Shown piece after piece: positions 25,844-32,806 of a stretch of DNA of 48,898 bases. The translations under genes were made by a program, and so were the position numbers. The stretch lies in the NCBI GenBank assembly GCA_028284885.1, contig JANQQW010000352.1, positions 1 through 48,898 on the forward strand, written 5' to 3'. The DNA is from Planctomycetaceae bacterium (GTDB taxonomy: Bacteria; Planctomycetota; Planctomycetia; Planctomycetales; Planctomycetaceae). The notes beneath the pieces are model-generated. The model made no database searches. It was not told the DNA's origin and saw only the letters and a program-made list of their open reading frames with translations. Position 1 is the first letter of the stretch; every line of letters starts with the position of its first letter.

Positions 25844-27532
25844 ATGACTCGACTCAACTGGAACAGCCACCAGTTCACGCGTGGCTGGCAGAAGGGCGTC
25901 ACTGCCTTCTACCACGGCCTCGGCTTCTCCGAGGAGGACTTCGACAAGCCGCAGGTCGGCATCGGCGTGCCGCTGCTGGAGGGGAACCTCTGCAACGTCC
26001 ACGCCTACGAGCTCGGGCAGGCCGTCGCCGCGGGTTGCCGCGAGGCCGGGCTCATCGGCTTCCCGTTCGGCACGCCCGGCATCAGCGACAACATCACGCA
26101 GGGCATGGAGGGGGGGAACGCCAGCCTCGTCTCGCGGAACTTCATCGCGAACGACGCCGAACTCGTCGTCACCGCCCACGGGTACGACGCCCTCGTCGGC
26201 CTGCACCACTGCGACAAGAACGGGCCCGGTTTCGCCATGGCGCTCGCCCGCACCAACTTCCCCGGCCTCGTGCTCAGCGGTGGCAGCATCCACCCCGGCT
26301 GCCACGCGGGGAAGGACGTCACCATCCTCGACGTCTACGACTCCCAGGCCGCCGCCGCGACCGGCTCGATGACGCAGGAGGAGGCCGACGAGATCCTCAA
26401 GGTCGCCTGCCCCGGCCCCGGTGGCTGCGGCATCGCGGCCTCCTTCAACACCTGGGGCATCGCCCTCGAGGCGATGGGCCTCGCCCCGCCGAACTCGAGC
26501 TCGATTCCGGCGATCGACGACGCCAAGAAGGCCGAGTGCCAGTCCGCGGGCTCACTCGTCCGCGGCCTCCTCGAACGACAGCTCCGCCCCCGCGACATCC
26601 TCACCCGAACGGCCTTCGAGAACGCGGCCCGCGCCATCGCCGCCGCCGGCGGTTCGACCAACGGCGTCCTCCACCTCGTCGCCCTCGCCCGCGAGGCCGA
26701 GGTCGACTTCGGGCTGCGCGACCTGCAGCCCCTGCTCCGCGAGACCCCCGTCGTCTGCAGCTTCGCCCCCCGCGGCACGAAGACGATGGTCGACCTCCAC
26801 CACCTCGGTGGCACGTCGGTGCTGCTGAAGCGGCTCGTCGAACTCGGCCTCGTCGACGGCTCCGCGATCACCGTCACCGGCAAGAGCATCGCCGAGAACG
26901 TCGCCGACGCCCCCGCCCTGCCCGACGACCAGGAACTCATCGCGCCGAAGGAGGCCCCGTTCAAGACGTTCGCCGACATGCAAATCTGCTTCGGCAACCT
27001 CGCGCCGGAGGGGGTCGTCTTCAAGGTGAGCAGCATGAAGGAGCCGACCTTCACCGGCCGGGCACTCTGCTTCGAGGACTCGAAATCCGTCGCCGACGCC
27101 GTCGAGGCGGGCCGCGTCACGCCCGGCACGGTCATCGTCCTCCGCGGCCTCGGCCCGGTCGCCTCCGGCATGCCCGAGGTCCTCGTCGCCTCGGCCGCAC
27201 TGTCCGTCCCGGAACTGGACGGCAAGGTCGCCCTCGTCTCGGACACCCGCGTCTCCGGCGTCTCCCACGGCGCGATCGGCGTCCACTGCAGCCCCGAGGC
27301 GGCCGTCGGCGGCCCCATCGCCCTCGTCGAGGACGGCGACGAGATCACCTTCGACCTCACCGCCGGCGAACTCAACCTGCACGTCGACGACCCCACCCTT
27401 GCCGGCCGCCGCACGTCGTGGACGCCCCCGACCATCCAACACACCCGCGGCTACCTCGCCGACTTCGCCGCCACCGTCGCCCAAGCCCACCACGGCTGCG
27501 TCAGCCGGGCGCTGCATGCGGGCTGTGAGTGA
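25844..27532 (+). CDS. IlvD/Edd family Fe-S dehydratase (dihydroxy-acid or sugar-acid dehydratase)
   Basis: 562 residues, the usual length for the family. The three cluster-ligand positions are present: Cys50 in 'EGNLCNVH', Cys123 in 'HHCDKN' with the following Asp-Lys, and Cys195 in 'PGPGGCGIA'. 'GGPIALVEDGDEITFD' and 'SPEAAVGGP' are standard C-terminal motifs. Several signatures of true dihydroxy-acid dehydratase are altered: the usual D-G-R-F-S-G-G-T-R-G appears as 'DTRVSGVSHG', and the A-G-x-C-G-G-M segment is changed. The enzyme may act in branched-chain amino acid synthesis or on a sugar acid (aldonate). No other ilv or pentonate-pathway genes are in the window. Confidence 0.88.
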   Translation: MTRLNWNSHQFTRGWQKGVTAFYHGLGFSEEDFDKPQVGIGVPLLEGNLCNVHAYELGQAVAAGCREAGLIGFPFGTPGISDNITQGMEGGNASLVSRNFIANDAELVVTAHGYDALVGLHHCDKNGPGFAMALARTNFPGLVLSGGSIHPGCHAGKDVTILDVYDSQAAAATGSMTQEEADEILKVACPGPGGCGIAASFNTWGIALEAMGLAPPNSSSIPAIDDAKKAECQSAGSLVRGLLERQLRPRDILTRTAFENAARAIAAAGGSTNGVLHLVALAREAEVDFGLRDLQPLLRETPVVCSFAPRGTKTMVDLHHLGGTSVLLKRLVELGLVDGSAITVTGKSIAENVADAPALPDDQELIAPKEAPFKTFADMQICFGNLAPEGVVFKVSSMKEPTFTGRALCFEDSKSVADAVEAGRVTPGTVIVLRGLGPVASGMPEVLVASAALSVPELDGKVALVSDTRVSGVSHGAIGVHCSPEAAVGGPIALVEDGDEITFDLTAGELNLHVDDPTLAGRRTSWTPPTIQHTRGYLADFAATVAQAHHGCVSRALHAGCE

Positions 27533-27546
27533 GACCTCCCGCAGCT

Positions 27547-27882
27547 CTAGCGAGCTGGAAACACTTGGCCAATCAGCACGAAGAGCAGAGTCCAGCACCA
27601 GACGGGAACGTACAACACGTGTCCGCCAGTAGTCGGATCGAAGAGTCGCCCCCGTCCACTCAGGCGACGGTGTCGAGCGCGGAACGTCAGGTCGATCACG
27701 AAGACAGTGACACAGGCAACCCAGCCTCCGACGGCCGGGGCCGCACCGAACCAGCGGAAAGTGCCGCCGATCGAACACACGAGGACCATCAGTAGTAGCC
27801 CGAGAAGGTTGAAGACGATCAAACTGGAGCTGCCGATCCCGGACCATGAAGGCTGCACTCCCGTTGAACCTACTCCCACCAT
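27547..27882 (-). CDS. Small membrane protein with three predicted TM helices, unknown function
   Basis: 111 residues from the ATG at 27882; upstream AGGATGGAAG could serve as ribosome binding site. A GTG at 27981 would extend it by 33 residues. Hydrophobic helices are 'LIVFNLLGLLLMVLVCSIGG', 'GWVACVTVFVIDLTF' and 'VWCWTLLFVLIGQVF'. A basic loop ('RARHRRLSGRGR') lies between the last two, suggesting the cytoplasmic side. No family is recognised. GC and codon bias are lower than in the neighbours, so it may be a less conserved or acquired gene. It is convergent with the dehydratase gene. Confidence 0.65.
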   Translation of the reverse strand: MVGVGSTGVQPSWSGIGSSSLIVFNLLGLLLMVLVCSIGGTFRWFGAAPAVGGWVACVTVFVIDLTFRARHRRLSGRGRLFDPTTGGHVLYVPVWCWTLLFVLIGQVFPAR

Positions 27883-28217
27883 TGGCACGCTTCCATCCTG
27901 TTCGCTGATCGGCTTGGGCTGAGTGACGAAGGAACCAGGCCCGAGATCGTTGCGGGCAGAGTGCCAACGACCATCCAACACGATCGCCGGGTGCCGCTGG
28001 CCTCTGGCCAGTGCTCTTCCGCAACGGAGGCTTGCTCAGCCCACGGGTGCGGCCGAGCCGAGTGGGGGAGTCATCGGACAGCCACGTACAAGCCGCGATC
28101 GACCGGAGCACTGGCCGGAGGTCAGTGGCCCCCGGTCGCCGAATGGCATGTCCGCGACGACCGCACTACGCTTGAGGTGTTGGCCCGTGTCGAGCACGAC
28201 CGACGGGGAGACACCGC
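27883..28217. other. Divergent intergenic region with an 11-bp inverted repeat
   Basis: The 335-base stretch lies between the small membrane protein and the ethanolamine ammonia-lyase fusion. GGCCAGTGCTC at 28006-28016 is repeated inverted as GAGCACTGGCC at 28106-28116, and smaller stems lie near 28108-28130. This could be a structured leader or a protein-binding site. The cobalamin riboswitch core (B12 box) is not found. The last bases hold GGGGAG at 28205-28210, the ribosome binding site of the next gene. Confidence 0.5.
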
Positions 28218-30488
28218 ATGCTACTCAGCCGTCGACGATTCCTGGGCCGCTCCGCGGCGCTCGGCGTTGCCGGGATGGCGGCGACGGGGCGTGCTGACGG
28301 TCGTGTGCGGATCGGTGCCCCACGCGAGCGGGAGGATCTGCTCGCGTTCCTCGCCAGAACCCGGGGACGCGTGACGCGCGAGGGCATCGCCGGGGTGCTC
28401 GGGGCGGCGAATCCGTTCAAGGAGGGCGACGAGATCGTCGGCGTGGCCGCGGCCGACGAACGGTCACGAACGCACGCTCGTCAACTCCTCGCCAACACGC
28501 GGATGTCGTCGATCGACACCAACCCCGTCTTCGAGGACGACCTCTTCCGCCTGATTCGTCGCGATCAACGTGAGCGTGCCCGCGAGACGGACCGACTCAC
28601 CATCGGGCAGTTGCGAGCACGGCTACTGGAGAAGTCGGAGGCCGAGGTTCGGACGCTGACGGCCGGCCTCTCGAGCGACGTGATCGCGTGCGTCGTGAAG
28701 TTGATGAACAACCGCGAGTTGACCACGGTCGCTCGCAAGGTGTTCAACCCGCTGCCCGGCAGTCGGATCGGGTCACGCGGTTATCTCGGAGCGCGGATTC
28801 AGCCCAACTCGCCGACCGACAACCTCGACGACATCCGCTGGCAGGTCTTCAACGGCTGGGCGTTCGCCGTCGGCGACGTGCTGCTCGGCACGAACCCGGT
28901 CTCCAGCGAGCCGCGATCGGTCGCCGCCATCGAGCTGGCACTGGCGGACCTGCTCGACACGTTCGGCATCGCCCACCTGCTGCCGCACTGTGTTCTCTCC
29001 CACGTCGACGTGCAGGCCGAGGTCGAACGGCTGCACCCCGGCAGCACGGCACTCTGGTTCCAGAGCATCGCCGGCTGCGACTCCGCCAACGAGACGTTCG
29101 ACGTCGACGTCGAGAAGATGCTGCGGCACGCGGACACGCGGTCCGGCCGGTTCGGGCTGTACTTCGAGACTGGACAGGGGGCCGACTTCACCAACGGGCA
29201 CGGCCACGGCTTCGACATGGTACTCCACGAGTCCCGCAAGTACGGGTTCGCGAGAGTGCTGAAGCAGCGGATCGCGGAGTCCCAACGGAAGGCCGGCCGC
29301 CCCGTCGCCCCGTGGGTGCACCTCAACGACGTCGCCGGCTTCATCGGCCCCGAGGTGTTTCGCACCCGCGAGCAACTCGTGCGGTGCTGCCTCGAGGACA
29401 TCGTGATGGGCAAGCTGCACGGCCTCACGATCGGCCTCGACGTCTGCTCGACGCTGCACATGGAGGTCTCGCTCGACGACCTCGACTGGTGCCTCGACCG
29501 CATCGCCCCCGCGAACCCCGCCTACCTGATGGCACTGCCGACGAAGAACGACCCGATGCTGGGCTACCTGACGACCGGGTTCCAGGACCACGTGCGGCTC
29601 CGCGAACGCTTCGGCTACAAGGTCGACGACCGCCTCTGGGCGTTCTTCCAGTCGCTCGGCGTGATCGACGACGCCGGCCGGCCGACCGAGCACTTCGGCG
29701 ACCCGCTTTGGATCGACCTCCAGTACCGCCGTCGGAAGGGCGACCTGCGACCCGACGAGCGAATCCTTGCGGAGGGGGAGGCCCAGCTCTCGGCCGTCCG
29801 CAGCCGGGGCGTGTTCGTCGCCCGCGGGCACGGCGAACAGGTCTGGGACCTCGAACCGGCGCTCGACCGCGAGATCCGCCGGATCTACGAGGACGCCAAG
29901 CAGGGCATCTGGGCGACGCTCGACCCCGAGTTCGTCGCCCGAATCGACAACGTCGTCCGGCTCTCCACGCGCTCACGCGACCGACGGGACTACATCCTGC
30001 ACCCGACCACCGGCGAGGCCCTCTCCGACGAGTCGCGGCGCGTCGTGAGCGACCTCAAGCGGAGGCAGCGCGGCCGGTACGACGTCCAGATCGTGGTCTC
30101 CGACGGCCTCAACGCACTGTCGATCATGGAGGAACGACAGTTGGCGACGTTCCTCCGCGAGCTTCGCCGGAACCTCGACGAGGACTTCGACGCCGCCCCC
30201 GAGACGCTGGTCGTCACCAGCGGACGCGTGCGGGCCGGCTACCGTATCGGGGAGACGCTGTTCGCCTCTCTGAAGGGACGCCGGGCGATCGTGCACGTGA
30301 TCGGCGAGCGACCCGGCACGGGCCACCACACGTTCTCGGCGTACCTCACCGCCGTCCCGGGCGAGTCGTGGACGGAGCGCGGCCGCGTCGACCACAACGT
30401 CACCAAGGTCGTGGCGGGGATCGCCAACACGGCCCTCGACCCGACGAAGGCCGCCGGTCAAGTCGCCCGACTCCTCGCGCCGGCGTGA
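28218..30488 (+). CDS. eutB: Ethanolamine ammonia-lyase, EutB-EutC fusion with a Tat-type signal
   Basis: 756 residues from the ATG at 28218, with GGAG seven bases upstream. Residues 4-10 are SRRRFLG, a near-perfect twin-arginine motif, followed by a short hydrophobic stretch and 'GRADG'. Residues about 40-500 are EutB. Arg193 and Gln195 ('ARIQPN'), Asn226 ('GTNPV'), Glu317 ('YFETGQG') and Asp408 ('GLDVC') match the E. coli substrate residues Arg160, Gln162, Asn193, Glu287 and Asp362. Residues about 555-756 are EutC ('VQIVVSDGLNALSI', 'IGERPGTG'). The enzyme turns ethanolamine into acetaldehyde and ammonia with adenosylcobalamin. Normally the subunits are separate and cytoplasmic or in a microcompartment; no other eut gene is present here. 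Confidence 0.9.
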   Translation: MLLSRRRFLGRSAALGVAGMAATGRADGRVRIGAPREREDLLAFLARTRGRVTREGIAGVLGAANPFKEGDEIVGVAAADERSRTHARQLLANTRMSSIDTNPVFEDDLFRLIRRDQRERARETDRLTIGQLRARLLEKSEAEVRTLTAGLSSDVIACVVKLMNNRELTTVARKVFNPLPGSRIGSRGYLGARIQPNSPTDNLDDIRWQVFNGWAFAVGDVLLGTNPVSSEPRSVAAIELALADLLDTFGIAHLLPHCVLSHVDVQAEVERLHPGSTALWFQSIAGCDSANETFDVDVEKMLRHADTRSGRFGLYFETGQGADFTNGHGHGFDMVLHESRKYGFARVLKQRIAESQRKAGRPVAPWVHLNDVAGFIGPEVFRTREQLVRCCLEDIVMGKLHGLTIGLDVCSTLHMEVSLDDLDWCLDRIAPANPAYLMALPTKNDPMLGYLTTGFQDHVRLRERFGYKVDDRLWAFFQSLGVIDDAGRPTEHFGDPLWIDLQYRRRKGDLRPDERILAEGEAQLSAVRSRGVFVARGHGEQVWDLEPALDREIRRIYEDAKQGIWATLDPEFVARIDNVVRLSTRSRDRRDYILHPTTGEALSDESRRVVSDLKRRQRGRYDVQIVVSDGLNALSIMEERQLATFLRELRRNLDEDFDAAPETLVVTSGRVRAGYRIGETLFASLKGRRAIVHVIGERPGTGHHTFSAYLTAVPGESWTERGRVDHNVTKVVAGIANTALDPTKAAGQVARLLAPA

Positions 30489-30577
30489 GTGTGACCTGGC
30501 TCTCTCGGTCCAACTTGCTCGAAAGCCGACGCCGCGCCTGTGCTGGAGGACGACACGGGCCCCTCAGCCGTCGCTGA

Positions 30578-30988
30578 TCACCCCGCCTGTTTCTCCTTGA
30601 CCAACTCGATCCGCGCCCGGAGTCGGTCGGACCTTGCCTCCAACAGCAGGGCCCGCGGGGCGTCGCCCTGTTCGACGCGGGCCGCGATGACCTGCTCGTA
30701 CTCTTCGAGCAGCCTGACGTGCGCCTCACGGAGGGCGACGCGGGCCTTCGGCGTGGCCGCCATCTCGAGTTCCGCGTCGAGCAGGTTCCGGCGGGCCGTC
30801 ATCACCGACTCCCAAGTTCCTTCTCCCTGGTCGAAGCGAAGCGTCGCGAGCTTGACCAGTTCCTGCAGCACTTGCCTTCGCTCCGCACGAAGTCCTTGCA
30901 GCACGCGGTCCGCGTCGTCGGCTGCGGCGAACTGCGAGACGGCGAGCAGCAGGAGCAGCGGGGCAAGAGTCACGTGGTGAAGACGCAT
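30578..30988 (-). CDS. Small secreted helical protein, unknown function
   Basis: 136 residues from the ATG at 30988, with AGGAG (30996-31000 on the complementary strand) seven bases upstream. A signal peptide ends near FAAADD. The rest is all helical ('RAERRQVLQELVKLATLRF', 'ARVALREAHVRLLEEYEQVI') with heptad-like spacing, resembling one helical hairpin of TolC-like proteins, which planctomycetes encode in short versions. No enzyme motif is present. It follows the GH88/105-type gene 89 bases upstream of it on the opposite side of its stop, both on the minus strand, but each has its own strong ribosome binding site. Confidence 0.75.
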   Translation of the reverse strand: MRLHHVTLAPLLLLLAVSQFAAADDADRVLQGLRAERRQVLQELVKLATLRFDQGEGTWESVMTARRNLLDAELEMAATPKARVALREAHVRLLEEYEQVIAARVEQGDAPRALLLEARSDRLRARIELVKEKQAG

Positions 30989-31077
30989 GATCGATCTCCT
31001 CGGGTCCAGAGTGGCGAATTGGCGTGTTCTGCCGACAACGCAGAGGCGTCAGTCGGACACGTCCACTTCACATGACC

Positions 31078-32670
31078 CTACTTCCCGCGTTCCCAGGCCG
31101 CCATCTCCGTTGCGACGAGGAGGGCCATCGCACCGCCGCGCGCGTCCTTGCCGAGGATCGCCTTGCGGTCCAGGTAGGCCTGCAGCGACCGCTGCTTGCC
31201 GGTCCCGGTGCAGACGTCGACGAGCGTGCCGTCGCCGCCGATTCGCTGGTTGATCGCCGGCCACGCGCGGCGGACGAGCGGTGCGTACGTCTCCTCGTCG
31301 AGCCAGCCACGCCGAAGGCCGCGAATCATCGCGAACGTGATCATCGACGTGCTGCTCAGCTCGCGGTAGCTGCCGGGGTGATCGACGACCTGATGCCACA
31401 TTCCGGTGACGTCCTGGTGCTTCACGAGAGCGGCCATGTGCTCGCGGTAGACCTTCATCAGGTACGGCCGCTTCGGGTGGTCGTTCGGGAAGTCCTCCAG
31501 GATCAGGGCGAGGCCGAGCGCCGGGAACCCGTTGCCACGGCCCCAGGCGGCCTCGTCGAGTGGCGAGTGGCGGTGCAACCCGTCGTCGCGGACGTTGAGT
31601 TTCGTCATGAACTCGACGTGGCGGACGCAGAGGTCGAAGAACTTCGGCTGGCCGCTGACCTTCGCGTACTGGGAGAGCAGCGGCCCGCCCATGAAGACGG
31701 CGTCGCTCATCTCGTTGTGCGGCCGGAACACGGCCGGCTTGCCGGTCAGGTCGTACGCCGCGTCGACGACGACCGCGACCGGCACCTCCAGCTGCACGTT
31801 CGGCTTCCGCTTGGCCAGTTCGGTGAACACGAGATGCCCGGCCACGTTCGCGCCGCCGGGCGACTTGCCGAACGTCCCCTTCCCTTCGAGGTACGGCTGC
31901 ACGATCCTCCGCACGTCGGCAAGGTGCGAGTCGTCGCCCGTCAGCTCGCCGAGCCGCACGCGGCCCACGAGGGCGACCGCCGGGATGTAAGCGACGCTCC
32001 GCAGGTCGTGCCCGTAGTGCTTCGCGAGCAGCGTGGCCGTCTCGACCGGCGTACGTTTCACCCGCTGCTGCAGCTCGAGCCGCGCGGGTGACGGGCCGAG
32101 CCTCTGCTTCTCGATCTCGGCGAACTCGGCCCGCAAGAACCGACCTTCGGCGTCGAACTGCGACCGAATCGCCCGGACTTGCCCGGTGCCCGACGGCTTC
32201 GCCTTGCCGAGCGCGTCGGACACGAGGCCGACCGAGACGTCGCTCTCCAGTTCCACGACCGCGTCCGGAGCGTGCATGCCGATGAACCGCCAAACCGCAT
32301 GGGCCTCGCGCGGCTTGCCGGCGTACGCGTCCCCCTTCGGCGGATACGTCGCGTTCGCCGGGGCTCGCGGAACGGCCGAGAGGGCGAATCGGTCGCGGAA
32401 CGGCTTGCCGGCCTCGCCGTGGAACCACTGCAACACCCGGAGTATCGCCTTCTCCTCCAACTCGCCGTGCCCCACGAGCAGCACGCGGGTCTTCTTCGTC
32501 TGCAGGTCGAGATCGTCCTCCGTGATCCACGCGTCCATCGTCTCGCCGGACGAGTCGACGCCGATCGCGAACCGCATCACGCCGTCGGGCAGCTTCGGTT
32601 CCTCGGCCCCGGCGGTTGAGAGACCGAGCAACACGATGGCGGCGACGAGACGATCGGGACGTCGGTTCAT
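31078..32670 (-). CDS. Secreted GH88/GH105-like unsaturated uronyl hydrolase with M14-like N-terminal domain
   Basis: 530 residues from the ATG at 32670, with AGGAG upstream. The signal peptide ends STAGA. Residues about 30-160 look like a zinc-carboxypeptidase (M14) fold: 'RVLLVGHGELEEKAILRVLQ', 'YPPKGDAYAGKPREAHAVWR' and 'HAPDAVVELES'. The HxxE zinc pair is not intact, so it is probably inactive. Residues about 230-530 are an alpha/alpha barrel of the GH88/105 type with 'MSDAVFMGGPLLSQYA' (likely catalytic Asp) and 'AWGRGNGFPALGLALIL'. Such enzymes remove unsaturated uronic acid left by polysaccharide lyases on pectin- or ulvan-like glycans. Periplasmic location fits the sulfatase and sugar-oxidation genes nearby. 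Confidence 0.82.
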   Translation of the reverse strand: MNRRPDRLVAAIVLLGLSTAGAEEPKLPDGVMRFAIGVDSSGETMDAWITEDDLDLQTKKTRVLLVGHGELEEKAILRVLQWFHGEAGKPFRDRFALSAVPRAPANATYPPKGDAYAGKPREAHAVWRFIGMHAPDAVVELESDVSVGLVSDALGKAKPSGTGQVRAIRSQFDAEGRFLRAEFAEIEKQRLGPSPARLELQQRVKRTPVETATLLAKHYGHDLRSVAYIPAVALVGRVRLGELTGDDSHLADVRRIVQPYLEGKGTFGKSPGGANVAGHLVFTELAKRKPNVQLEVPVAVVVDAAYDLTGKPAVFRPHNEMSDAVFMGGPLLSQYAKVSGQPKFFDLCVRHVEFMTKLNVRDDGLHRHSPLDEAAWGRGNGFPALGLALILEDFPNDHPKRPYLMKVYREHMAALVKHQDVTGMWHQVVDHPGSYRELSSTSMITFAMIRGLRRGWLDEETYAPLVRRAWPAINQRIGGDGTLVDVCTGTGKQRSLQAYLDRKAILGKDARGGAMALLVATEMAAWERGK

Positions 32671-32712
32671 GGAGTGCTCCTGGTGAAGAGTCCGCTCCGG
32701 ACAGGCTAACCG

Positions 32713-32747
32713 ACCGTGGCCGCGTTGCCACGCAACGCGGCCACGGT
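32713..32747. repeat. Perfect 16-bp inverted repeat with 3-base loop between divergent genes
   Basis: ACCGTGGCCGCGTTGC (32713-32728) is followed by CAC and then the exact reverse complement (32732-32747). It lies upstream of both flanking genes, so it is not a terminator for either. It could be an operator or a mobile palindromic element. Confidence 0.7.
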
Positions 32748-32806
32748 TCCGGATCTCGATCGCATCGATCATCATCACGCGATCGCACTTGCCACAGGGA
32801 CGACGC

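Noticed and set aside
27982-28217. Cobalamin riboswitch before the B12-dependent EutBC gene
   Set aside because: The B12 box and core GCCACTG arrangement are not found on the plus strand; only an unrelated inverted repeat is present.
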